Source of the DNA: Bacillota bacterium
Lineage (GTDB): Bacteria; Bacillota; Clostridia; Acetivibrionales; JAEZXR01
NCBI GenBank assembly: GCA_023419605.1
Contig: JAEZXR010000020.1
Coordinates: 69,565 to 133,564 of the forward strand
DNA length: 64,000 nucleotides
Direction: 5' to 3'
Part shown: positions 50,322-60,335 of the stretch, piece by piece
Layout: every line of letters starts with the position of its first letter
Position numbering within the stretch: position 1 is the stretch's first letter
Notes under the pieces: model-generated
The model's database searches: none
What the model was told of the DNA's origin: nothing
What the model saw: only the letters and a program-made list of their open reading frames with translations
Program-made: the position numbers and the translations under genes

Positions 50322-50788
50322 ACCGATGGGATGTTGCGGTAAGTAGAATAATGCATCAGTCTACGGCTATATGCTAATCAGATACCCTTCATATATACAT
50401 TCATTTTGTCAAGTGCAAAAAGATAAATTTATCCTTTTATCGAAAAGATGGATCTTAAGGAGATTGAAAAAATACCTGAAAAATGTTAAATATAGATTAG
50501 GCAATTAACATAAAACATGACAGGCATAATAACTTTTACACAAATAAAAATCGTGCCAAATTGTATTTATAGGTAGTTTACGGTAAGCATAATGTTTTCA
50601 GCCAGTTAGCGAAGTGTAATAGAACGGTTTGCCTAACTGAAAAAATCATTTTACTGTTAACTACCTATGTTTTGTAAAACACTTGCCGAATTTAAAATGA
50701 GTAAGGGGGAGTTTGCTTATAATTATATGATATCCGGAAATTTGATGTTTTACAAATTTGTGTAAATATGATCAAAGGAGGAAATTGA
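50322..50788 (+). other. long leader region of the SLH protein with a large imperfect stem-loop
   Basis: No gene is seen. At 50569-50668 two arms of ~40 bases are near-complementary (ATAGGTAGTTTACGGTAA with TTACTGTTAACTACCTAT; TTTTCAGCCAGTTAGC with GCCTAACTGAAAA) around a ~20-base loop. It could stabilise the mRNA or be an inserted palindromic element. Confidence 0.5.
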
Positions 50789-53700
50789 TTGAAAACAATG
50801 AGGAATTTTCTACGTAAAGGATTGTCACTTTTAATGGTTGGTTGTTTAGTAACGGGGTTAATGCCGACGAAGGTTGGAAAGGCTGTATTTTCCCCTACTG
50901 CAGCGGATGCTATGGATAAAGATAAGAATTTTGCCTACGCGGCTTATTTGGCGGCTGTACAGGCAAATCCAAACTTATTAACGGATGGTGGCGCAGCTCT
51001 GGAATTTTCAAAATCTAGTACTTGCACTGCTTCTGGGGGGTCCGCGTATGCCTTTAATGGTGACAGAACAGCTGGCTGGACAACACTTGGCGCGGAACAT
51101 AATACTGCTTCCAGTTATCCTTTAAACATAGGAGTCGCGATTAATTTGGGCTCTCCTAAAAGTTTTGATACCATTGTAATATATGGTAAAAATGACGCAA
51201 GGATGAACTCAATTACAATACAATACTCAAATACTGCTTCAGATTGGACGAATCTTCCAAATAAAGCAGCAGAATCATGGCAAAATCTTCCGGCAGGTAG
51301 CTGGACTACTTTTGGGACGCCTAAAACCAGTGGTTTTAGCTCTTCAAATACAACATTTACTACTACATTTACGGAGTCAACTAAGGTTACAGCTCAGTAT
51401 GTGCGGCTTGTTGAAAATATGGGTAATCAAAAAACTGGTCAACCATACATATACTCCTTTGAGATTTATGACAGTACAGGCGGTGTACAAACCACCCCCT
51501 CCCCTTCCCAAACGTCAGACTTATACCTAAACGACCCTGGCAGCGGATTTGCGATAATCAAGCCCAACTACCCGGGTATGAGTCTGACGATAGGCCAACC
51601 TGCAGTTATAGATGGAACTGCTGGAACAAATAAGTTCCCTGTGTTTAACGTAACAAACGGAAAGGCAGGTACTTCCGTTTCCGGTACAGTATATGCGCCG
51701 GGTGGTGGTGTTGCTTACACGATCCCGTGGATACCAGTAGACGGTAGTGGTAATGCTACAATAAACATCCCAGACACTGTTGCACTAACTAATGGGACAT
51801 ATAAAGCATCCTTTGTGCTTACAAATGGCGGGAATGCACTTTATGATACTTATTATTTTACAGCAGTCAGCAATTTCAGTACTTATAGCTCTATAGCAAA
51901 TACGCTAAATTCAAATAATGCTAATATTGCGAACACAAACCCGGATTCCCCACCAAGTACAGGCCCATATCCGGCGATACAGATGGACGCTTCCGGCAAG
52001 ATTATGTATATCCCGGACTATAAGGGCAACCAGGTTATGGACTATTCCGCCGTTGGCTATAAAGGTGGCGGAGCAGAGCTTCCGAATGTGCCTGTACGCA
52101 TCAGGGTATCACCTCTTGCTGACCCTTCGATGGATGCATGGCAGACTATACAGGATGCTATCGATTATGTGTCTGCTTTGCCTGTTCAATCGGACGGTTA
52201 TCGCGGCACAGTATATTTAGAGGAAGGTATATTCCGCATAAGTAAACCGCTTACTGTAACAGCATCCGGTGTTGTAATACGCGGAGCCGGTCCGGGCACT
52301 GCAACACCTGTTGTCGGAGACGGCTCTTCCGGAGCGCCCTTTGACGAGCAAATTGCAAATGAAGATCTTGAAGCCGGAGTGACAAAATTAATCTCAACCT
52401 GGAAGATTACGGAGTCCTATAATCCTTTGCCCGATCATGCGACAACAGCAGGTTCACCTTATACAAAAGCTGCCAACAGTACGTTAATTAATTTTATCGG
52501 TGGTCCAACAGCTTCATCAATTGCTACAACAGTAACGGACCAGTATGTGGGCGCCGGACAATATACCCTGCATGTAGCGAGTGTAACAGGTCTCGCGGTT
52601 GGCGATACGGTATCAGTGCAAAAAGCAGTGAATGTCAACTGGGCCAAGGCAATGTATATGGATTATGTTGACGGTAAAAGCAACTGGGTTCCGGGCGGCT
52701 CATTGGAAGGCGGCTTCACCGGTACGCCGTTTGATGCGGAACGTACCATTAAGGCCATTGATGCGGCAACAAACACCATAACATTAGTAGAACCTCTATC
52801 CGATAACCTTGATCTGCGTTGGGGCGTTTCCAAAGTTGTAAAAGTAACAGAGGGCGGGCGCATGAAAAATGTGGGCGTTGAAAATATTCAGGGCATATCG
52901 CATTTCTATGATAAAACCAAGCCCGCTTTAAACAGGTATGGCGTAAATTTCAATAGTTATAACGATGAAAACCACCCTGAAGTATTTGTTTCCATGGTAA
53001 ATGTGCGGGACGGCTTTATGCGCAATTTCCTCACGTACCATATCGACACGGCATTTGTAACGGACGGCAGCTCGCGCAATATAACCGTGCAGGACGGTAA
53101 GGTTTTAGACCCTGTAAGTCTTATGAACGCAGGGGAACGCCGCTATTCAATTTATTATAAGAATTCTCAATTTATGTTTACACAGCGCGTATATTCGAGA
53201 TACATGCGACATGCCTTCATTGTTGACTCATTAACCTCTGGCCCGAATGTATTCTACAATTGCTGGAGCGAATATGTGTCGAATGCGTCTGAACCGCATT
53301 TCCGTTGGTCCTCCGGCGGTTTGTACGACAACGTACTTGCACGTATTTACATTCAGAATCGTTGGGATATGGGTACATCCCACGGTTGGTCAGGTGTAAA
53401 CTATCTTCTGTACAACTGTACTGGCCCATTTATGGTATCACAACCGCAGCTCACGCCAGTTTATTTGATCGGACACTCTTTTGATAATGCCGCAAATAAG
53501 CTGGGTACCGCCACTGATCCAACCATTGGGCGGCAAAAGTTTGATAAATCAGATTCGGCAAATATGAGTAAAGCCGGTTTAAATGGCGGAAAAGTACCTA
53601 ATTTTCCGGCGTATGAATACAGCATAGCAGCTAAAGTAACACCGGCGGCAAATAATATGCCGGACAGCATATATCTACAACAGCTTATAAACAGCCACGG

Positions 53701-56284
53701 TGCTGAAGCGGCGACAAATATCGCAGTTGACATAGTTCCTCCGATGATTGATCTATCGGGCGGGGCATCCATCGAAAGGCCTAAACTTGTTAGTTTAAGT
53801 ATAGATAACGAGTCGATTGCCGATTTTAAACCGGGCGTATATAACTATACATATAATTTGCCGCTGGACTATACGACGCTTCCTAAAATAACAGCTACAG
53901 CTGCTGCAGGGGTTACAGTCAGCATTGTATACCCAACGGACGTCAGGGAAAATCCGGCGACAGTTACACTAACCGATGCAAATGGTCTGACATCAACTTA
54001 CAATGTGAAGTTTGATGTTGTTTCCAAGTCGCCTATAATAACAGCAAGTGCTGAACAAACTGGGAACTTTGCAATAAACGTATTAAATACCGAGGATTAT
54101 AAAGGGGCGACCTCAGTACGCTGGGCTGGAGAAGGCACTCCGTGGATAAGAATGTACCTGGGTGAAACTGCTAAGACGGTATCCGGCGTGCAAATCGGCT
54201 TTGTACAACAAGCATCGAATCCGCGTACATATAAATTGAGATTTGAATATTCAACAGATGGCAGGACATGGACTTCAATACCGAGCGGTACAATGAGCAG
54301 CGATACGACGCCGGGACAAACGGCATGGGGTTGTGCCAACGATGGGTATTTCAACGGATTGATGTTAAATGCCGGAAGTGCGGCAACGCCTGAAAACACT
54401 CTACAGAATTTCACATTTGATACTCCAGTTACTGCAAGGTTTATTCGAGTTTGTGGAAATGGGAACACGACGGGGTCTTCGGCAAATGCATGGAATAATT
54501 ACTGGCGTTTGCGTTCATTGTTCAACGACGGCTCTGTATACACGCCGCCGACTGGACTTACAATTACAGGCCCGACGACGCTGGATGCTCTTGCGCCCAT
54601 CCGGCTTACCGCAGAGATTGCGCCGGCTGCAACGACAGTAACGGATGCTCTATGGACTTCAAGCGATCCGTCCATCGCCACTGTGGACTCAACCGGCAAA
54701 GTAACTGCTGTTGCACCGGGAAATGTTACAATTACTGCAACGACTGCTGACGGTGTATTTGTAAAGAAGGAGGGCACCTCTACCGGTGTGCTTCAACAAG
54801 CCACCTGCACATATGATGTAACGGTTACACAAGCGTCTCAGGCGAATGCACCTGTTGCGAGCCCTGCCCCCGGAACCTACACAACTGTGCAGAATGTAAC
54901 GCTTACTACAGCAACAACCGGTGCTGAAATTTACTATACAACAGATGGTACCATGCCTACAACAGCCAGTACAAAATACACAGCACCAATCCAGGTAGCA
55001 AGCAGTATGACCCTTAAGGCAGTTGCAGTTCTCGCTGGCATGGTTGATAGCGAGGTTGCAGTATTTAATTATACAATAAACCACCCGAGCGGCGGTGGAG
55101 ACTCAGGAATAGTTGTAGAAAACCCTGATGTGATCATACAGTCCAAAGATGGCCGTGCAACCATTGATGTTAAAGTGAATACCAGCGAGAGAGGGACGGC
55201 AGCTGCCATAATTCCGGAGGGTGTTATTAACCAGAACAGCGATACTGTTAGTATAAATATTGATGTTCCTGCAAATACAACAAAAATAGCAGTAACGATT
55301 CCAGCAAAAGCTATTGCTTCGGCGATTAATGAAATAAAAATAAATTCGGATATTTGCAGTATTAAGTTGCCTTTCTCGGCAGTAGTGGAGTTAACGGAGA
55401 AAAAGGAAGCAGATTTAAAGGTAGTTGTGGACTCTTCACAGCAAAATAAAAATAGCATTTCCGAAGAAGCATTGAAAAAAATAGGGGATAATGCTGTTTG
55501 CGATATAAGTATGTATATCGGTGACACTAAGATTACTAACTTTAATAATCAAAAAGCAATAGAAGTTGTAATTCCATTTAAAAAGGGACAAAAACAAGAA
55601 TCACATAAAATTATTGTGTATTATCTGAACGATAACGGAAAGGTTGAAATTGTTCCGAGTGGAGTATACAACGAAAATGCAGAAAGTATTAAGTTTAAGT
55701 CAAATCATTTGGGCAAATACTCATTAGGCTATAACGATGTGGCATTTAGCGATATTCAAGAAGCAAACTGGGCAAAAACGAACATCGAAGCTTTGACGGC
55801 AAGGGAAGTTATACTTGGAACAGGAAACAATTTATTTAAGCCAAACAATGATGTCTCCAGAGCGGAATTTGTTGCAATACTTGTAAGAACTTTCGGATTA
55901 ATGGACAATGAAGCGGCTAGCTCTTATAAGGATGTTGACAAAGATTCGTGGTATTACAGCTCTGTTGCTACGGCCGAAAAATTGGGTCTTGTCTCCGGCA
56001 AAGGAGAAGGTTTGTTTGAGCCTGGCAGTGAAATTACAAGAGAAGAAATGACAGTTCTGGTTAATAACTTTGTAACAAAATATAAAGTTGAATTAAACCA
56101 AACAAGCTCGGTGGAACAAAAATTTGCTGATTCGAATGAAATTGCAGCATGGGCGGCAAATGCAATTTCCAACATGCAAAAAGCAGGAATAATAAACGGA
56201 TTGGAAGAGAATAGATTCGATCCTAAAGCAAATTTAACACGGGCGCAAGCAGCTGCAATAATTTACAGGCTGTTAGGACTTTAA
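50789..56284 (+). CDS. giant cell-surface protein: discoidin-like, beta-helix, Ig-like and three SLH domains
   Basis: 1831 residues, start TTG with AAAGGAGGAAATTGA upstream. In order: signal peptide (~1-34); F5/8 C-like sugar-binding domain (~65-230); linker domain; right-handed beta-helix of the pectate-lyase type (~420-960: TVYLEEGIFRISKPLTVTAS, VVIRGAGPGT); further jelly-roll domain (~1080-1230); Big_2 Ig-like domain (WTSSDPSIATVDSTGKVTAV); chitobiase C-terminal-like domain (PGTYTTVQNVTLTTATTGAE); and three SLH repeats from ~1650 (SRAEFVAILVR, TREEMTVLVNNF, TRAQAAAIIYRLLGL). It is probably a wall-anchored polysaccharide-binding or -degrading enzyme; the substrate is unknown. Confidence 0.9.
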   Translation: MKTMRNFLRKGLSLLMVGCLVTGLMPTKVGKAVFSPTAADAMDKDKNFAYAAYLAAVQANPNLLTDGGAALEFSKSSTCTASGGSAYAFNGDRTAGWTTLGAEHNTASSYPLNIGVAINLGSPKSFDTIVIYGKNDARMNSITIQYSNTASDWTNLPNKAAESWQNLPAGSWTTFGTPKTSGFSSSNTTFTTTFTESTKVTAQYVRLVENMGNQKTGQPYIYSFEIYDSTGGVQTTPSPSQTSDLYLNDPGSGFAIIKPNYPGMSLTIGQPAVIDGTAGTNKFPVFNVTNGKAGTSVSGTVYAPGGGVAYTIPWIPVDGSGNATINIPDTVALTNGTYKASFVLTNGGNALYDTYYFTAVSNFSTYSSIANTLNSNNANIANTNPDSPPSTGPYPAIQMDASGKIMYIPDYKGNQVMDYSAVGYKGGGAELPNVPVRIRVSPLADPSMDAWQTIQDAIDYVSALPVQSDGYRGTVYLEEGIFRISKPLTVTASGVVIRGAGPGTATPVVGDGSSGAPFDEQIANEDLEAGVTKLISTWKITESYNPLPDHATTAGSPYTKAANSTLINFIGGPTASSIATTVTDQYVGAGQYTLHVASVTGLAVGDTVSVQKAVNVNWAKAMYMDYVDGKSNWVPGGSLEGGFTGTPFDAERTIKAIDAATNTITLVEPLSDNLDLRWGVSKVVKVTEGGRMKNVGVENIQGISHFYDKTKPALNRYGVNFNSYNDENHPEVFVSMVNVRDGFMRNFLTYHIDTAFVTDGSSRNITVQDGKVLDPVSLMNAGERRYSIYYKNSQFMFTQRVYSRYMRHAFIVDSLTSGPNVFYNCWSEYVSNASEPHFRWSSGGLYDNVLARIYIQNRWDMGTSHGWSGVNYLLYNCTGPFMVSQPQLTPVYLIGHSFDNAANKLGTATDPTIGRQKFDKSDSANMSKAGLNGGKVPNFPAYEYSIAAKVTPAANNMPDSIYLQQLINSHGAEAATNIAVDIVPPMIDLSGGASIERPKLVSLSIDNESIADFKPGVYNYTYNLPLDYTTLPKITATAAAGVTVSIVYPTDVRENPATVTLTDANGLTSTYNVKFDVVSKSPIITASAEQTGNFAINVLNTEDYKGATSVRWAGEGTPWIRMYLGETAKTVSGVQIGFVQQASNPRTYKLRFEYSTDGRTWTSIPSGTMSSDTTPGQTAWGCANDGYFNGLMLNAGSAATPENTLQNFTFDTPVTARFIRVCGNGNTTGSSANAWNNYWRLRSLFNDGSVYTPPTGLTITGPTTLDALAPIRLTAEIAPAATTVTDALWTSSDPSIATVDSTGKVTAVAPGNVTITATTADGVFVKKEGTSTGVLQQATCTYDVTVTQASQANAPVASPAPGTYTTVQNVTLTTATTGAEIYYTTDGTMPTTASTKYTAPIQVASSMTLKAVAVLAGMVDSEVAVFNYTINHPSGGGDSGIVVENPDVIIQSKDGRATIDVKVNTSERGTAAAIIPEGVINQNSDTVSINIDVPANTTKIAVTIPAKAIASAINEIKINSDICSIKLPFSAVVELTEKKEADLKVVVDSSQQNKNSISEEALKKIGDNAVCDISMYIGDTKITNFNNQKAIEVVIPFKKGQKQESHKIIVYYLNDNGKVEIVPSGVYNENAESIKFKSNHLGKYSLGYNDVAFSDIQEANWAKTNIEALTAREVILGTGNNLFKPNNDVSRAEFVAILVRTFGLMDNEAASSYKDVDKDSWYYSSVATAEKLGLVSGKGEGLFEPGSEITREEMTVLVNNFVTKYKVELNQTSSVEQKFADSNEIAAWAANAISNMQKAGIINGLEENRFDPKANLTRAQAAAIIYRLLGL

Positions 56285-56291
56285 TAAGCGT

Positions 56292-56329
56292 AAAAGCTGT
56301 AGCAAAATCAAAAATTTGCTACAGCTTTT
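56292..56329 (+). terminator. terminator of the SLH protein gene
   Basis: AAAAGCTGTAGCAAA and its exact complement TTTGCTACAGCTTTT around an eight-base loop. Confidence 0.9.
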
Positions 56330-56420
56330 GTACTATAAGTAGGCTAAGTTGAATTATTCTGCGTCATGATTGTCACTTTAGAAAATCTATGCTATTGTCT
56401 TATTAAAAGAAGATGCCAAG

Positions 56421-56621
56421 GTACCAAAAGACACTTTTAATAATCTGAGTAAAGATAAAAAATAGAAATGTTTTAATGCTGCTGTTCAGGAGTTTTCAAC
56501 CCGGCGTTTCAGTGAAGCATCCATTAACCAGACCATCAAGACGGTAGGAATACCTCGGTACAGTTTTTATTAGTATTTCAATGGTAAAAAGGATAAGTAT
56601 TTAAGACATTTATTGTTATAA
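56421..56621 (+). pseudogene. TetR-family regulator remnant with two in-frame amber codons
   Basis: Reading from 56421 gives VPKDTFNNLSKDKK, TAG, KCFNAAVQEFSTRRFSEASI, NQTIKTVGIPRYSFY, TAG, YFNGKKDKYLRH and then stop. This is the N-terminal DNA-binding helix-turn-helix of a TetR protein (usual pattern IFNAAVQEFS...GIPRGSFYQYF). The ligand domain is absent and no ribosome site remains. The second amber most likely replaces the Gln of YQYF. Confidence 0.75.
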
Positions 56622-56737
56622 GTAACACCCGCATCGAAGTAGGGAAGAAAAGTACAGCGAAAGCTAAAAAGAAGTAGCATCGATTTTCCTGTTGTGGTAA
56701 AATAAGCTATAATTGATACTCGATAGAGCATTTCAAA

Positions 56738-56947
56738 ATGAAAAATAATATCAAAAGTGCAAAGATAGCACTAGTTATCTCTGTATTTGCGCTTGTTATT
56801 TCTTCAATTAACCTTATAGTATCAAGTGTAAACAGAATATCAATATAGAGTGCCATTGCAATATTTTGTGCTATGAATGCTCTTTTTTGTGCAAATATTG
56901 CAAACTATAAATCAAAGAAAAATAGCGGTAACGATTCCGATAAATGA
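56738..56947 (+). pseudogene. small membrane protein frame interrupted by an amber codon
   Basis: From ATG 56738 the frame reads MKNNIKSAKIALVISVFALV and on through one hydrophobic segment to SVNRISI. A TAG at 56846-56848 follows, then SAIAIFCAMNALFCANIANY with a second hydrophobic segment, ending NSGNDSDK and TGA. The continuous hydrophobic pattern across the TAG suggests a two-helix protein broken by one substitution. The family is not recognised, and there is no good ribosome site. Confidence 0.5.
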
Positions 56948-57003
56948 GTACAATCTTTAGTTTTACATAGGACGCGTTATTCGTATTATGCGGAGGAGAA
57001 AAA

Positions 57004-57462
57004 ATGGGATTTTCAACTATAGGGTTGTTGATAGCAGCAATGATTTTTGCCCCAAATTTGCTTTTCATTGCTTTTTCACCTAAAAATATTCCGCCAGGGA
57101 TAAAGGATGCGGGTCTTTTGTTTACAATAATAGAAAGAATCGGACAAGCAGGCTGTATGGTACTGCTGGTTATTTCAAAAGATAATTTTGAAGCTGCCTC
57201 TCTTGATGTGTGGTTCTTCCTGATGATGATTTGCGTAGCAGCATACTATTGTTTATGGATACGATATTTTGTTCGGGGTAGGGATTTTTCTTTGTTATTT
57301 AAGCCCCTTGGGTTTATCCCGATACCAATGGCGGTATTCCCTGTGTTAGCATTTAGCTTTGCAGCAATATGGGGGAAATCAGTTTGGATAGGAGTTTCAG
57401 CAATTTTGCTTGCAATCGGCCACTTTGCAAACAGTTGGAATAATTATAAATACTTAAGATGA
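57004..57462 (+). CDS. uncharacterised membrane protein
   Basis: 152 residues with five hydrophobic segments (about 3-22, 45-58, 67-86, 100-118 and 124-142). GCGGAGGAGAAAA precedes the ATG. No recognisable domain. It follows the TetR and small-membrane remnants, so it may be the surviving gene of a decaying cluster. Confidence 0.65.
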   Translation: MGFSTIGLLIAAMIFAPNLLFIAFSPKNIPPGIKDAGLLFTIIERIGQAGCMVLLVISKDNFEAASLDVWFFLMMICVAAYYCLWIRYFVRGRDFSLLFKPLGFIPIPMAVFPVLAFSFAAIWGKSVWIGVSAILLAIGHFANSWNNYKYLR

Positions 57463-57585
57463 ACATTGGCGTAGTATTATATTGTATTGAGTAAAACCCA
57501 TTGAAAAAGATAGTAGAGGGATAGAAATGAGCAATTTATTCTATAGATATTTATTGAGAAATATGCTATAATTGTAACAAATTAA

Positions 57586-57672
57586 ATCGGTGATGGAGTT
57601 CGCCATTAACTGCTATTATGCTAATGACTCCTACATAATTTACGACCTTTGTATTTTATGTGGGAGTTTTTA
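57586..57672 (+). ncRNA. fluoride riboswitch (crcB motif)
   Basis: The sequence matches the crcB consensus: GGTGATGGAGTTCGCCATTAAC, then TGCTATTATGCTAATGACTCCTAC. ACTCCTACATAA and TTATGTGGGAGT (57627-57668) form the terminator stem that ends in a T run. Fluoride binding stabilises the pseudoknot and prevents termination. It lies ~70 bases ahead of a CLC-F antiporter, the expected target. Confidence 0.93.
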
Positions 57673-57742
57673 TATTTTAGGGGTATTGTATTTTGGTTAA
57701 AATTTCTGTATTTAATATATCCCAATTAGGAAGAAGTTCAAA

Positions 57743-59053
57743 ATGGTTAAGGAAAGGGATACGATAATGGAGGATCAAATATTTGGCAATAGAATGATGC
57801 AGTTCTTCAAAGCAATATCAAAATATATACTTACCGGAGGCATTGTGGGAGTTTTAGTAGGAGGTGCGAATGCGCTATTCCTGAAAAGTCTCGAACTTGC
57901 CACGGAAAATAGGGTACAGCATCCCTGGAGTATCTTTTTCCTCCCTTTTGCGGGTGCTTTGGTTAGTTTCCTTTATGTAAAATTTGGTAAAAACTCCTCG
58001 GGGGGAAATAACCTAATTCTTGAGAAGATTAACCACGAAGAAGTCAGTGTTCCACTGCGAATGGCACCCTTGGTTTTTATAGGGACAGTATTGACTCATT
58101 TATTTGGAGGTTCTGCAGGACGTGAAGGTACTGGGGTTCAAATGGGAGGGAGTATCGCTGATTGGGTTAGCCGAGTTTGTAAGCTAAATAAGCAGGATAG
58201 TCGAATTATTTTAATGAGTGGTGTCAGTAGCGGTTTTGCGGCTGTTTTTGGTACTCCTTTGGCAGGTACGGTTTTTGGACTTGAGGTTGCAGCTTTGGGA
58301 GTTATGAGTTATGAAGCAATTATCCCTTGTTTTACTGCAGCTTATATCGGTAATTCGGTAACCGGATTTTTAGGTGTAAGCCACAGTCATTATGCTATTC
58401 AGAATTATATTAATAATACCTCACTCATAAATCTTCTGAAAATAATACTGGCAGCTATGGCTTTTGGACTGGTCAGTAGAATTTTTAGCAAATTGACGCA
58501 TAAGCTCAAGGAACTCTTTGCATCAAGTTTTAAAAATGCGATGATAAAAAGCTTTGTCGGCGGTATTCTTATAATTATTCTGGTCTATGCTGTAGGTACC
58601 CGTGCTTATATGGGATTAAGTTTGCCTCTGATTAAGGAAGCAATGAATGGTCACGTTTCTCCCTTGGCGTTCATCTGGAAGTTAGTTTTTACTTCTTTAA
58701 CATTGGGAACGGGCTTTCAAGGCGGGGAAGTAACTCCATTGTTCGTAATCGGGTCTACTCTTGGAAACTTCCTGGGAGATTTGTTAAAGGTTTCTCCATC
58801 TCATCTTGCCGCACTGGGGCTGATAGGAGTATTTGCAGGAGCTACAAACACTCCTGTTGCGTCTTTCATATTAGGGATCGAATTGTTTGGCAGTACAGGC
58901 ATGGAATTTCTTTTTTTAACTTGTGTTGTGAGTTATTTCTTTTCAGGGCACACGGGAATCTATACCTCCCAAAAGATCGGGAGAAAAAAGCATTCTTTTA
59001 GCAATATACCAGATAATGCCACTTTGGGAAGTATAACAAAAAGAAACCTGTAA
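57743..59053 (+). CDS. CLC-F type fluoride/proton antiporter
   Basis: 436 residues, about ten to twelve membrane helices. The CLC signature is GGSAGREGTGVQMGGS (GREGT at 126-130), and the second filter region is FGTPLAGTVFGLEVA. Together with the fluoride riboswitch directly upstream, this identifies it as a fluoride exporter and not a chloride channel. Either ATG 57743 or ATG 57767 could be the start; both have a purine-rich site. It protects cells from fluoride toxicity. Confidence 0.92.
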   Translation: MVKERDTIMEDQIFGNRMMQFFKAISKYILTGGIVGVLVGGANALFLKSLELATENRVQHPWSIFFLPFAGALVSFLYVKFGKNSSGGNNLILEKINHEEVSVPLRMAPLVFIGTVLTHLFGGSAGREGTGVQMGGSIADWVSRVCKLNKQDSRIILMSGVSSGFAAVFGTPLAGTVFGLEVAALGVMSYEAIIPCFTAAYIGNSVTGFLGVSHSHYAIQNYINNTSLINLLKIILAAMAFGLVSRIFSKLTHKLKELFASSFKNAMIKSFVGGILIIILVYAVGTRAYMGLSLPLIKEAMNGHVSPLAFIWKLVFTSLTLGTGFQGGEVTPLFVIGSTLGNFLGDLLKVSPSHLAALGLIGVFAGATNTPVASFILGIELFGSTGMEFLFLTCVVSYFFSGHTGIYTSQKIGRKKHSFSNIPDNATLGSITKRNL

Positions 59054-59124
59054 TAAAAATAGGACTGTGATTAAAAGGAGAGACGATAGGCTTTAGAAAT
59101 TTTGTCAGAGAAGAAGGTATTCTT

Positions 59125-59196
59125 ATGGATTATCATGAAACAATGGAGCTTTATAAGTATAAACTAAAAGAAATTATATGTCAGAAAGCCCAATAA
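59125..59196 (+). CDS. possible 23-residue peptide
   Basis: MDYHETMELYKYKLKEIICQ and three more residues, with GAAGAAGG seven bases ahead. It could be a real small peptide or a remnant; its helical charged pattern is vaguely like Spo0E-type phosphatases but lacks their SxxxD motif. Confidence 0.25.
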   Translation: MDYHETMELYKYKLKEIICQKAQ

Positions 59197-59240
59197 TGCC
59201 TCTTATAAGGAAAATTTTACTACTATACATATATTCAAAC

Positions 59241-60335
59241 CTATTTGCTCTGCTTACTTTTTTTCCGAACAGTTGAAAAAAGTAATAGCAATAGCGGAAT
59301 GAGGAGCTGATATATCAGGGCATACCAAGGCCATGCATACATTGCGATACTGATATGCTCTGCATGACTTTGTACGATGAAAGTAGACTGTTCAACTACC
59401 AAAATTCCCAGAGGAATGATCAAGATCCGGAAGTTGTTAATGCCAAAAACCTTTGCCATGCAAAGAGCTGAAACGTAGAGCGAAATACTTATTTCTACGA
59501 TATTGATTGCAATAAATATTGTGTAAAACAGAATCTCCGCACGGTCTAAAAAGTCAGCTACCTGTATATAGGAGAATGTGGTGTATCCGGGGTAAGTGAG
59601 CTTAGGAGCCAATGGGCCCAATATAAGCAGGTACATAATATCGGAGAACAATATTAATACCCCTGCTGTAGCAATAGCATACAAGGAAGGCGCTTTCGCC
59701 TTCCCTTTTTTATTCAGACTGGGAAAGACCATGGCAAATAATACCGATAAGCCCAATGGCAGTGTACTTACCTGCAGCGAGGAATAAAGAACTTTTCTCC
59801 ACTTGATATCCGTTAAGGGAAGGAAATTTTTGAATTCAAAGTCCTTGCTGAGCAATATAAAAGCAAGAAACAGGAAAAATACCAAAACCGGAATGAGAAT
59901 TGTTGAAAGCCGACTTATGGTCTCTATCCCTCCATAGACGATCCATACCACAAAAGCCATGGCGGCTATGGCAATTACAAGGGTTGGGGTATTGGGAAGG
60001 GCAACGGTTGAAGTCATTTGCCAGCTGTTCTTCAGATTATAGGCGCAAATTTCAAAACTAAACCATCCATACAGGAGTCCGATAATTTTACCACCCCATT
60101 TTCCCAGCAGCAACTCACTGATTTCGATCATCGACTTACCGGAGTGAGAGTCAGATAAATGTGTATAAATCCATGCAAAGCCAAGGCCTATGAATATCGC
60201 AAACAAGATGGAAATCCAGGATTGATTTCCCGCAGGAGCTCCAATGGGTGCAGTCATAGCATCTGCCGTTAGATAAAGAAACATGCAAGCCCACAATTCC
60301 ATACTCGATATGATTTCCTTACGTTTACCAAGCAT
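59241..60335 (-). CDS. gerB: spore germination permease, GerB family
   Basis: 364 residues, ten membrane segments, amino-acid-permease-like B subunit of a Ger nutrient receptor in the spore inner membrane. Family features: LGKRKEIISSMELWACMFLYL start, GKSMIEISELLLGKWGGKIIG and the FAFILLSKDFEFKNFLPL region. The start has GGGGGAGGAAGATAA. It is transcribed away from gerA and gerC, which is unusual; the B gene is normally inside the same operon. Confidence 0.93.
   Translation of the reverse strand: MLGKRKEIISSMELWACMFLYLTADAMTAPIGAPAGNQSWISILFAIFIGLGFAWIYTHLSDSHSGKSMIEISELLLGKWGGKIIGLLYGWFSFEICAYNLKNSWQMTSTVALPNTPTLVIAIAAMAFVVWIVYGGIETISRLSTILIPVLVFFLFLAFILLSKDFEFKNFLPLTDIKWRKVLYSSLQVSTLPLGLSVLFAMVFPSLNKKGKAKAPSLYAIATAGVLILFSDIMYLLILGPLAPKLTYPGYTTFSYIQVADFLDRAEILFYTIFIAINIVEISISLYVSALCMAKVFGINNFRILIIPLGILVVEQSTFIVQSHAEHISIAMYAWPWYALIYQLLIPLLLLLFSTVRKKSKQSK

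Noticed and set aside
56421..56947. Amber codons as genuine pyrrolysine sites
   Set aside because: No pyl genes or downstream insertion-like structures are visible in this window and the TetR frame lacks start, ribosome site and ligand domain, so decay is the simpler explanation.
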